Of a stretch of DNA of 64,000 nucleotides, positions 33,147 through 43,399 are shown piece after piece. A program made the position numbers and the translations under genes. Position 1 is the stretch's first letter. The number at the start of each line of letters is the position of its first letter. Origin of the DNA: Gymnopus androsaceus JB14 (Eukaryota > Basidiomycota > Agaricomycetes > Agaricales > Omphalotaceae); NCBI GenBank assembly GCA_009733575.1, contig ML769469.1:85910-149909 (forward strand), written 5' to 3'. Under the pieces are notes generated by a model, which was not told where the DNA came from, did no database searches, and was given only the letters and a program-made list of their open reading frames with translations.

Positions 33147-36100
33147 ATGGAGCACCCATTGCACATTCGCATGTGGCTTACCGCTATCATATTCTCTGTG
33201 TTGCTGATGTTCCTGGCTCCCTTTGGGAGAGTATCTGCAAACCCACTTGAAAATCCTCTTGCTCGTTCCAACAAACGGAATGTAATCTCTCCTCGGTTTA
33301 CTAACGAAGTGTCATTCGACAATTTCAGTCTTTCTTTGCAAGGGCAACGAATCTTCCTACAGTAAGTAAAAAGCCTCTTTTTTTTGTTCTCCAAGTATCG
33401 AAATTACCGCACATAGTTCTGGCGAATTTCACACGTACCGCCTTCCTGTCCCCGACTTGTGGCTAGACATCCTTGAGAAAGTTAAAGCCGCAGGGCTAAA
33501 CGGTGTTAGCGTAAGAACACAGTCAGCTCTTCTTTTCGGCTCCTGAGCTGCTAACTGTAATGGCAGGTTTACACGCACATGGGTTCAATCAACCCTTCTA
33601 ATGGAACTATCGATTTTAATGACTGGAGGGCCTTGCAGCCGCTATACGATGCTGCGAAAGAGGCAGGAATATGGATCACATTGAGACCAGGTACGCGGAG
33701 AAACTCAAAGGAATGCACTTGAGTGATGTAACTCGTCTCGCATCCGCTAAACGATCACAGGTCCTGTGAGTTCCGTGCTATTTTTCTTTTCTTCCTCTAT
33801 ATTGAAGTCACATCTGTTCAAAGTATATCAATGCTGAGACGTCTGCAGGAGGACTCGCTCATTGGATCACGACCGAAGTTGCAGGTGAACTTCGTACCAA
33901 CGCGACAGATTACACTGCAGCATGGATGGACTACATTCATCGGGTCATTAAACAAACATCTCCTAACCAAATTACAGAGGGTGGTCCTGTCATTTTGATC
34001 CAAGTCGGTGAACACTATCGAAGGCAGCTTTCGCAATGATCTCATGCTGATAATTAATCGACAGATAATGAATTTAACCAGGACCAGAGTGCAGAATACT
34101 TTGCTGAATTGGAATCTGTCTACGAGAGCTCAAGCATTGTCCTTCCATTGACGTACAACGACGGAGGAGAAGGTGATAACTTCATTAACGGAACTGTGAG
34201 TATCAGTATCTATAATACACCCAATGTTCATTTTTTTTCTCAACACAGGGCGCGGTTGATCTATATGGGTGAGCATCTTGATCAGCGGGCATCGAGGATA
34301 TTGCTGATCCTCTTTTCATCACATAGGTTCGATACCTACCCTCAACTTTTCGACTGCGCGTCTCCGCAAACTTGGAATCCGGTGACCACCAATTACCACT
34401 CTTATCATGAGTCAGCCAATCCATCGCAGTCCCTCTACATACCCGGTTCGTGGTGATTAATCTTCTCTCATAACCTGCTCTGATTACTCTTTTGTAGAAT
34501 TCCAAGGTGACTTTTCTTAGATATCCCTTCTGATTCGTCTAACCTTCTCAAAAGGTGGATCATACGATGCATGGGGACCAGGTGCTCCTGGTGAGAATTA
34601 ATCCTTTCTTGTTTTCCAGATCCCTCTAAATTGAACTTATTGTAGGCTATGCGGATTGCGAGATTCTTACAGGACCGGATTTCCAATCGGTATTCAACCG
34701 CCAACTGTGGGCCAGTAATGCGAAGCTTACGAGCTACTACATGATTTATGGAGGAACCTCTTGGGGTGGGATCCCATTCCAGTGAGTTTATATTCTTTGT
34801 TGATCTACTCACTTTGGCTCATACAAACCGTTAGTGGTGTACGTTGCAAAGCCCTCCAAAAAAAAAAAGATTGAAACTGATACACCTCTCAAACCCTCTA
34901 GGTCTATACCTCGTATGACTACGGCGCTACAGTAAGAGAGTATTTGTTTACTGCGTTAAAACTTGGTATTCAAGTGCCGTCTAGATCTCCGAGAACCGAG
35001 CTTTGACTGACAAGCATCTTGAGTTGAAGCTTCAAGGAATATTCCTGCGAAGCTCTCCCGACTTTTACAAGACCAATTGGGTCGGTGATTCGTCGACTGG
35101 ACTCACTGCTGGCGCAGTTACGAATACTGCCGCCTTTGTAACATTCCTTCAAAACCCTGACTCGCGTTCGGGCTTTTGGGTCGTCAGGCAAAACGACTCT
35201 ACTTCCACGTATAGTTTCCTCACTTTTTTATCATTTATGGTGCATACTCATCGTAGCCGTAGTGCAACCATGAACTTCAAGCTGAATGTTACTACCGCGG
35301 CGGGTGTCAAGTTGCAGATCCCTCTCGTGGCTTCCACTATCACACTGTCTGGTCGTGAATCCAAAGTCCTTCTTACAGATTACGACCTCGGCTCAGGCTC
35401 AAGCTTGTTGTACTCTACTGCACAAGTGTTTTTCTCTGGGGTCATCGGCACTAAGGATGTTGTTCTTTTGTATGGGCCCTCAGCTCAAGAACATGAATTC
35501 GTTCTCGCCGTCTCCGAAAAACAGATAGTCAACTCCTCTGGAATCACTGTCACCTCTGGTTCCACGGCCAGCCTACCCCCTACTCTCTGTGACGCCACCA
35601 TAGTCTCCGTTGATTCAGGCTTTTCAGGTTTAGCTACCATCTTCGAGTCTGACTCCCAGCTCGTCTTATTCGCAGATTCCGCCACGGCCGTCACTTTCTT
35701 TTCCCCCGTGATTCCCGCTGCTTCAGGCGATTTCGCCAACTACTGGGGCATAGGCACGAATGACTCCATTCTTGTCGGTGGACCATACCTTGTGCGCGCT
35801 GCGACCATTACCAATGGTGTTCTCGCAGCTCAAAGGAGATCTCAATGTTACGTCTGGCGGCACCGCCGATACTACCCTGACCATCGTTGCTCCGGCTTGT
35901 GTTACCTTAGTCACTTGGAATGGAGAAAAGGTGTCTATCTCTGCTTCTGTGGATAGCTCGTCCATCCTTCGTTGGAGCTATTCCCAGTTCGACGACCGTA
36001 GAGAACATAAAGGTTCCGGTGCTCTCAGGGTGGAAGTTTAACAACAGTTTGCCTGAAATCTTGAGCAGCTTTGACGATTCAGAATGGGAGGTAGCAGACC

Positions 36101-37477
36101 ATACGACTACCAATATTCCCTTCCCCATGTAAAATTATTCTCAACGCTGCTTGCTTCAGCTGACAACCGATTATGTTTTTAGGTATTATGGGGATGACAG
36201 AATTACTTACGGGTGTGATTATGGCTAGTAAGTGCTTGAACAGGCTTGTTTGGTTGTTCCTGATCTTATTCTCCTGACCCAGCTGCGAGAACATTGTTCT
36301 TTGGAGAGGTCATTTTAACGCGACTGGTGCAGAAGCTAGCGTTAACCTCTCGATCAACGGTGGTGAAGGTTGGTTTGCACTCTGATTTTCTTGCAGTGGT
36401 CCTCACTCATAGTAACCATTTAGCATTCGCGGCGAGTGTTTGGATCAACGACATTTTCTTAAACACGTCCTTTGGAAAGTAAGTTTGCTTCTCATCTTCC
36501 GCGAACATGGCTTTCCAACTGGCGGCATCTTCTAGCTCTAGCAATGATGCTAATATAATCGAGGAAACCGACGAAAAGTTTTTCTTCCCCGAGGGTTCTC
36601 TGCGTATAGGACAGGATAACGTTATCACCATCGTTCAGGTATGCCTTGGTTCATGATGCGGGTTTCGGCCTGATACAATACTTTACAGGATAACATGGGT
36701 CTAAATGAAACCGGAGGTCCGTGTTTAGTATATCTCGTTCATCCTTTCTTACCTTTAATTTCATAGACGATGCCGAAACCTGCAAATCTCCCCGTGGTGT
36801 TCGAGGCTACAAGCTGAATACTGGCAACTTCACCGAGTGGAAGGTCCAAGGCAAAGTGGGGGGCTACAAACGGTACCTGGACAAAGTTCGTGGAGTCATG
36901 AACGAAGGCGGTACCTACGGCGAGCGTAAGGGATGGCATCTTCCCGGGTTCGATACTTCCTCTTGGGAATACTGCGAGCTTTCCGAGGGACTGCCAGGTT
37001 CCGCTGCCGGAGTGGGATTCTTCGCGACGACTTTCGATTTGAGTATTCCGCAGGGATTCGATGTATTGATGTCTTTCACGTTCGGGGAGCCTCCAGGCCA
37101 GCCATATAGGGTGTATCTGTTTGTGAACGGGTGGATGATGGGTAAGAGGGTTGGGAACTTGGGGTTAGTTCTTCCTGCGGATGATGCTTTGTTCTGCCTT
37201 TCTGATATTTCTCGCGTAGGCCCCAGTTTAAATTCCCCGTTCATGAAGGTATCCTTGATTATAATGGAACCAAGTGAGCGTAATTGCATCTCGTTCAGAA
37301 GGAAGCTTACTGACGGTATTGATTAGTACTGTTGCTGTTGCTCTTTGGGCTATGGAGCCCAACGTGGCGATCAAGCCTCAATTGGAACTTACTGTTGATG
37401 GTATCTTCACAGGAGGCGTAGGTAAAATATCTACAAACAATCCTGTTTGGTCGCCTGTAGGAAGAGAGAGAGATTGA
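33147..37477 (+). CDS. lacA: GH35 beta-galactosidase, secreted (frame broken near C-terminus)
   Basis: Hydrolyses terminal beta-galactosyl residues outside the cell. Start 33147 gives a signal peptide ([19 protein letters not shown]). Spliced exons show the GH35 barrel: [47 protein letters not shown] (proton donor Glu in NAE), VDNEFNQ, and [16 protein letters not shown] (nucleophile Glu in PEFQGG), then [12 protein letters not shown] and YTSYDYGAT. Beta-domains follow, ending [24 protein letters not shown] and [15 protein letters not shown]. The gene has about 20 short introns and a 5-nt exon (33761-33765). Two 1-nt frame breaks lie at about 35828 (NGVLA / LKGDLNV) and about 35970 (SSSIL / VGAIPSS), in the middle beta-domains. 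Catalytic residues are intact, so this is a recent pseudogene or carries sequencing indels. Confidence 0.9.
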
Positions 37478-38944
37478 AGATGATGGACCAGACATTGAAC
37501 AAAAAGATAATTGTGCTGATCCCGACTCTCAAACACAGTGAGAGGGAGGGCCTTGTTCCGTGATAAGCTAGCAGAGTGCACATATCATAGGGCTTGACAG
37601 TGTTTCCAATGCTGTTGCATGGTGGTTACTTGTGCAATGGAGGCAGCAAAATGATAAGAGTATATTGAAATAGTTTGCATGACCAGATATATGTACAAGT
37701 ACAAGTCACAGATTTTTTTTCCTATTCCAAGAAACATCAGGAGTTGACTCTCATAGCCATTGCTCCTTTATCAGTGTTTTTGAGCCTTATCTACCTTCTC
37801 TGCTCCATTTCCTAAGTACTGTACCATTTTGATCAATTTGGCAGGCCCTTGTGACTGTGAGCAACCTGATGCAATTTTGGATTCAGCATCTTGTGGTGGA
37901 GCTGCGTGCAAGCTGCGATGACCCCATCAAAATTTCGGCATTTTTGACCCAAAATTTGTGTTTTTTGAGACAATTTTGAGTGTGTCATGCCAAAAGTTTT
38001 TGGCACTTTTGAAATGTGACCTGTGACCTGGTCAGTCAGAAGGCTTCTGTGACCCATGACTGCCAATCAATTGAAATGGAACAGTATTCCCTGAGATTAT
38101 GCTCCTCACTGCTAAACACAAGCACAAATTACAATATTCCCTTTTCTTATCTCCTTCCTACCAACCTTCGGTGGATCAATGCTAACATTGCATGTGTGAC
38201 TAGTAAAGAACTTGTACTAATAGCTAATCTAATAGTTATAATAGTACTAATAAGTCAATGAAGTCATGCTAGTACCATAACAGGACAATTCACTTATCCC
38301 AGTGTTCATACATTGACACCATACTTTCTTGCTATGAAGTCTCAGACATAAAGCCACTTTCTATTCCCTTCCAAGAGGTGTTTGAAACTTTAAGTGCCCA
38401 TATAGGGTAGGGAGGGGAGGGGGGGTCAAGAGGGCTTAGGACTAAAATGTATAAAGATGGATTACTGTGCAGGATACCCAGGAATACTTGGTATAGTGTT
38501 TAATAAAGCCTTTTAGAGGTTTCAGATTGGCTTCGGAAGGCATTGGAGCTCAAGATTAGGGTCCAAGTCAAGTCCAAGCTTGCTTTGACCAGACACTGCC
38601 ACATATTTGTCCTGTTCATGTCCTGGATGTGATATGAAGGTGGGTTACTTTACTTTGAGATATGATGGATAAGTACTCACTATTATAATAGTATCATATA
38701 GTTTGTAAGTGAATGCTCCAAATCATAAGAAAAATTAAAGTTACATTGTTCTCTTTCAATTCCCATAAATTCTTTGAGCAATGGGCTTGAAAGTCAGACA
38801 TTGAGAGGGGATTGGGATGGGAGGAATGATGCTGGGCTGATGCGGGGCAATGCTTGTGCTTACATATTGTGGGAACTTCCTTCTCATTTTGGAAGCTAGG
38901 GGGGGGAGGGGGGGGGTCCTTGAACCTTAACAGCAAAATATAAG
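37478..38944. other. Repeat-rich spacer without genes
   Basis: No coding motif. It holds G-runs (38412-38428, 38900-38923), words such as CAAAATTT in both orientations (37926-38000), and AT-rich CTAATA/TAGTAC stretches resembling 2330-2450. Confidence 0.55.
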
Positions 38945-39299
38945 ATGATATATTTAAAAAAAATTGCAAGCACCTCTTGTTCCCTTCAATTCACACATTC
39001 ACACATTCACCTCACCAAAGACCAGTCACCCAAAATGGTCAAGGAAATTGCTTTCATATGTGACAAACCCTACAGAGAGGCCCTTGGTGCTCTCCAATAC
39101 TTATCTGTTGCTACAAGGCCAGATATCACCTATGCAATATCTATCCTGGCCCACTTTTCTCAAAACCCCAGCATCACTCATTGGAATGGTGTTCACTGTG
39201 TCTACACCTATCTCAAACAAACTCAAGATTTTTGGCTTAGTTCCTGCAGGGAGCAGGAAGACAAAGTCTTAGGTTATTTGGATGCTGAATCCTGATGGT
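38945..39299 (+). pseudogene. Ty1/copia fragment (connection region)
   Basis: The frame from about 39033 reads REALGALQYLSVATRPDITY, ISILAHFSQNPSITHW and YTYLKQTQDFWL, ending VLGYLDAES. This is the copia segment between reverse transcriptase and RNase H ('YLS-ATRPDI-YA' ... 'GY-DAD'). Its continuation is displaced to 39917, after an insertion. Confidence 0.85.
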
Positions 39300-39916
39300 A
39301 TGTGAGCCCTAGACACAGATCTTGTTAACAAATATGACTACAACTGTAGGCTTTACATTAGTATATAAATAACTACATTTTAGGTACCCTCAATTATGTA
39401 TTATATATTAATACAATTTTGTGTGCAAATTTTGGGCCCGCCTCCGCTTCCCTCCCCTCCCTCACTGTGCTCGGGGGTCCCCTGGGCCGGGATGTCATCG
39501 GCGGGCACTCTGAAGCCTTGTTTGCGCTTATTTTGATAGGCACCAGCCCCTAGCCCTAACCCCATCCCCTAACCACTAACCCAGCATGTTTGGCAATACC
39601 AGAATAGCTTTCTAATGTTAGGGTTCACCCTTCAGGCAAACCCTAATGAGAGCTAGCCCTGGCATTGCTTAGAAAGAAAGAAAGAAATATTTCATTAAAT
39701 ATGGTACATTGTAGAATTGAACACTCATGGACAGCTGATGGCACATGTCAGGACTGCTGACCGAGAATCCCACTATGCCATAAGGTGCATGTAAATTAGT
39801 AACTTAGTTCAAATATATTACATCACTATTATTATCTTACTTACAGTTGTAATAAATTTATAGATTAATTAAAAACTTACCATAGTAATTATTAATCAAC
39901 AAGCCTGGTGTTGTAG
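39300..39916. mobile_element. Insertion splitting the copia fragment
   Basis: About 617 bp separate GYLDAES from its expected continuation GISQEDQHAISGYAF. The insert contains GC-rich sequence (39431-39520), telomere-like CCCTAACC words (39550-39660) and a tRNA-derived SINE candidate. Precise ends were not identified. Confidence 0.6.
39671..39788 (-). repeat. SINE candidate with tRNA-like head and TTTC tail
   Basis: On the minus strand an exact A box TGGCATAGTGG (39780-39770) is followed about 45 nt later by a B-box-like TGTTCAATTCTAC (39724-39711), then a short unique segment and a (TTTC)n tail (39686-39671). This order, tRNA head then simple-repeat tail, is typical of SINEs. It resembles the tRNA-like sequence at 4478-4550 in the A-box region. 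Confidence 0.55.
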
Positions 39917-40012
39917 GTCGGGTATATCCCAGGAGGATCAACATGCCATATCTGGGTATGCTTTTATGTTGAAAGGTAAAGCAGTATCTTGGTCATCTAT
40001 GAGGATCATGCA
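39917..40012 (+). pseudogene. Ty1/copia RNase H fragment
   Basis: Reads GISQEDQHAISGYAFMLKGK then AVSWSS, the copia RNase H block that follows GY-DADWA. Together with 38945-39299 it forms one interrupted copia relic. Sequence to 40523 beyond it is mostly decayed; a frame with NIGEAISNILAMP and several stops may be more of the same. Confidence 0.75.
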
Positions 40013-40523
40013 GGACCCAAGACTAGCTGAAGGTTCCCAGATGTGACTGAGATTACCAAATACTTATCAGCCAAGTGACCCAGAAGGTGATGAACATTGG
40101 TGAAGCTATTAGCAACATCCTTGCCATGCCATAGTGTCCAGTAAGAGAAGCAAAGTTAGCAATACTAGATGCTTTGATGTCAGAGGCTACCTGACAGTCA
40201 ACCAAGACAATGCTGAGACAAGTGGAATACTCCAAAGACAACACAGTCTATCCAAGATGATATTTAAACTAAGGTACAACAATTGAGCACAACTGCTTAT
40301 ATACTATATCAGCTGTCAGATCTGAGAAAGTGAAAGACAATGAGTATGTGATACTGGATTGTCCAGTATATATAATATGAAATATATATAATATGAAATA
40401 TATAATAAAAAGACAAAAGATAATATAAATGAAAGAACAATAAGGTGAATGAATGACTGAGTATGACTGAAGGTCATCAGCTGATATTATCTAGCTGGTT
40501 GGCTCTGGATTGTAGCTGAGGTT

Positions 40524-41038
40524 CATCAGCAAAAACTGTTTTGGGCCCAGGGGGATCCAAGGTAGTCCTCTTAGGCAACCTGAGGCATCCTAGTTGGCCC
40601 AGGAAAAAGGGCAAAACTTTGGACACCTCAGGTATCCTAGTCATCCTAAGTGTCCTGGGACATCCTGAGACATCCTAGGACATCCTGGGACATCCTGGGA
40701 TATGCCCCTAGGACATCACAGGATGTCCTAGGATGTCTCAGGATGACCCACATCAGCAGAACCTGGGTGATCCCACAGCAAGGTCCCCCTCTGTACAGAA
40801 CTGGACAGCTCTGTGGCTTCTGTGGATTGTATTGGGGCTTCTGTACAGTGCTGTACAGCAACCCACAGCAACCCACAGTTCACCCAGGTTTTGCTGATGC
40901 AGGACACCTAGGATGACTAGGATACCTGAGGTATCCAAAGTTTTACCCTTTTTCCTGGGCCAACTAGGATGCCTCAAGTTGCCTAAGAGGCCTAGGAGAC
41001 CTCAGATCCTCCTGGGCTCAAAACAGTTTTTGCTGATG
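40524..41038. mobile_element. Foldback MITE, outer copy (515 bp)
   Basis: Long inverted repeat: CATCAGCAAAAACTGTTTTG at the left and its complement at the right, continuing through GGGCCCAGG, GGCATCCTAGTTGGCC and AAAGTTTTACCC-type blocks for about 170 bp per arm. The inner arms carry many CATCCTAGGA palindromes. It contains a second, related MITE at 40751-40899. No target duplication identified. Confidence 0.8.
40751..40899. mobile_element. Foldback MITE, inner copy (149 bp)
   Basis: Inverted termini CATCAGCA(G/A)AACCTGGGTGA enclosing ACAGCA and CTGTACAG repeats. Same terminal family as the element at 48060-48342; nested in the outer copy. Confidence 0.75.
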
Positions 41039-41382
41039 CACACTGCCTCCTTCACAGGAAAACTAGCAGGGGGTACAACAAAGGCCAAGCTGTCTGCAGT
41101 GAAAAGCTGGGTGCAAAGAAGAGGTCTCATCTGGGAAGGGGGTATCAATCCCAGGAACATTCTCAACAGTGTTGAAAGCTTCCTCATTCCAAGATCAGCA
41201 CCCACCGGTAAAGAAAGAACACCTCTCCATCCTACTCAACAAACTCAATCTTTTGGATTCCCCTGGCATTGACCATGCCATAGCTGCGGCCAGCGCTGGT
41301 TGCTTCTATGGGCAGCTCAGAAGCAGAGAAATCCTCCTGCTGTCCACTGATCCCAGCGACTACAACTCTTCCTCCACCAGTT
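41039..41382 (+). pseudogene. Tyrosine recombinase, N-terminal fragment
   Basis: One frame reads TKAKLSAVKSWVQRRGLIWE and NILNSVESFLIPRSAPTG; after a 1-nt shift another continues HLSILLNKLNLL, IDHAIAAASAGCFYGQLRSR. This matches the core-binding and early catalytic parts of the basidiomycete 'DNA breaking-rejoining enzyme' family of tyrosine recombinases (usual pattern AIRAWH...GIPW...GQLRLGEIL). The catalytic Arg of the R..HxxR..Y set would be in GQLR. The 5' end is cut by the foldback element, and a MITE splits the gene at 41383. Confidence 0.75.
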
Positions 41383-41801
41383 GCTGTGAGATTTATGCAT
41401 AACATCCGAAAAGTCTCAGGCTGGTTTAATGCATAACAAACTGTTAGCTCTCAGTTTCCCTGCTATTTTGGTCAAATTTTTCAATTTCTAAGTTAGTGTA
41501 TTTTGCTGTCTTTTGAAGCCATTTTTGGATGGATTAACGTAATTTTTGCACAGGGGGCTAGGGTTAGGGTTAGGTAGGGTAAGAGCTTGGTTAGGTTAGG
41601 GGTTAGGTTTAAGGGTTAGGTTAGGGTTAGGCTAGGGGTTGGTTAGGGGTTGGGTTAGGGCTCAGGGGCTTGGTATATGATCAAAAAAGGAAAAAGAAAT
41701 GCAAAATCAGAATTATGCATAAGAACTTCCAATAATTATTGGTTAGTTATGCATTAATCTAGCCCAAGACTTATTGGTTTGTTATGTGTAAATCTCACAG
41801 C
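41383..41801. mobile_element. MITE carrying telomere-like repeats (419 bp)
   Basis: Inverted termini of about 58 bp: GCTGTGAGATTTAYRCATAACA at each end (mismatched inside) followed by AAGTCT--GGCT-G-TTAATGCATAAC. It interrupts the tyrosine recombinase reading frame. The interior holds about 115 bp of TTAGGG-like repeats (41556-41670). No clear target duplication, so the superfamily is open. Confidence 0.8.
41556..41670 (+). repeat. Interstitial telomere-like TTAGGG repeats
   Basis: Degenerate array of TAGGG, TTAGG, TTAGGG and TTAGGGG words in one orientation, close to the TTAGGG telomere repeat of most fungi. It lies in the middle of a MITE rather than at a chromosome-end-like context. Confidence 0.85.
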
Positions 41802-42250
41802 TACAGCTGCTTCCTCCCTCCCCACCATGAAGGATCTAATGGAGCCTAACAGGAATGGTGACAGAAAACTGAGGCTTCCAAAGACAAAGACGGCTCAATC
41901 TAGGGGGGAGGAGGTCATCTACTCACCACAACCTGGTTACACAAGCCCAATGAGAGCATGGTGCAAACACATCCAAGTCAACCAACTGGGTCCGAACAGT
42001 CCTCTTTTGGCATACAGAAGCAAGTGTAGTGAGCTCAGAGTACTCACAAAGCCCATCTTCCTAATGTGTTGCAATGTGGTCTGGTCCAATCACAACGTCC
42101 CTTGCATGACTGGCTACTGTTTCCAAATTGGTGGCACAACACACTACCTGATACAGGGCATTCCTCCTGATGTGGTAAAGATGCTTGGCTGATGGAAATT
42201 GGATGTGTTTCTCAAATACTGGAGACCTAGACTCACTCACCTCCATCCAC
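41802..42250 (+). pseudogene. Tyrosine recombinase, catalytic C-terminal fragment
   Basis: Continues the gene split at 41383: LRLPKTKTAQSRGEEV, PMRAWCKHIQVNQLGP, then MTGYCFQIGGTTHYLI, QGIPPDVVKML, a stop at 42190-42192 where G-R-W is expected, and KLDVFLKYWRPRL. The family consensus TGHCFRIGGTT here reads TGYCFQIGGTT, so both His and Arg of the catalytic HxxR pair are lost; the nucleophilic Tyr in FLKYWR remains. The enzyme is dead. Confidence 0.8.
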
Positions 42251-43229
42251 CTTCACAGACACCATGCACAGTGCTCCTATGCAAACCATCTACAGCATGA
42301 CAGATTATACTACAATGCTCCCTATTAAACCCCTCAATACCCTCCTTGATTTGTAAACTGTACTACCAAACTTCCTCCACTTTATGCCTTCAGACTCATT
42401 GATTTGTAAACCCATACTACCAAACTCTCTCCACTTCATGCCCCAAAACCCATCACTTTATAAACTTTATCCTTTAGTATTAGTTGCTGATATCACACTC
42501 AAATTACCAAGTTCTACTACACATGAACAATGATCACTCCTTGAACCTGACATAACCAATAATCTCAGTCACTACAGTCTTGGGCCTTTGCCCCTGTGTT
42601 AGTCATCTACAGATACCAACGCACCTGTGGCTTCTTCATATGGATTCTTGGTTTCTGTATCCTCCATGCCCACAGGTCGGAAAATTGATTCCACATTGCA
42701 TTGAATACTTATTCAAACTTCGGAATTAATATTCCTGCATGCATTTGCCCAATGCACATCAATAGTTTACTTATATACTTATCATAAATACAATTTGTTC
42801 TCTACAAACTCACGAGTGGGGATCATATACCTGCTAAGATAAAAATCCAAGCCTCTGTGTGACCTGTGGGAAAAGGAAACTGAGTTTTTGTCACATTATT
42901 GTGATTCCACGCTTGGAGTCTCCCCATCCTTTACTCTTTACCCTCATCTACAATATCCAACAATTGAAGAATTCTTCACCAATTCTTCTTCAACAAGTCC
43001 AAATTCATTTTCACCAGATCCCTGATTGGCAGGAGCTCAGCCTTTACCTGCAGCAGTGCAATCCTGCACCTGCAAATTATCATATATCATAATAATCATG
43101 TAACGTACCTTAGCTTTTTACCATCACCTTGTGAGTATGTGGAATAATAATCCAGTCATACTTGTTTGCTGGATTCTAAGGCTCTCAAGTCCCCAGGAGT
43201 CATTACAAAGAATGAGTAGAATCTAAGAC
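42251..43229. other. Non-coding spacer with a ~57-bp direct repeat
   Basis: Two units sharing TTGATTTGTAAAC, ACTACCAAAC and CTCCACTT-ATGCC occur at about 42345-42400 and 42402-42455. No coding motif; the small frame at 42859-43092 is unrecognised. Confidence 0.6.
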
Positions 43230-43399
43230 ATTAGGTACGGTCAAAGTAGGACAAGTAAGTTCCGCTGAAATTTAATTTTATTGAATAAAATATTTTGCTG
43301 AAATGCACCTTCAGTGGTCAAACAATTGACCAACCTTTTTGAAAATTTGGTACTATCACGCTGAAATTTTATTAAAACAATTCATAATTCCGCTCCGAG

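Noticed and set aside
33818..34045. Minus-strand frame within the beta-galactosidase gene
   Set aside because: Antisense shadow of the GH35 exon that encodes the catalytic region.
41383..41801. Possibility that the TTAGGG array marks a former chromosome end or fusion
   Set aside because: The array is unidirectional, degenerate and bounded on both sides by the inverted termini of a small element lying inside one reading frame, which points to carriage by a transposon rather than end fusion.
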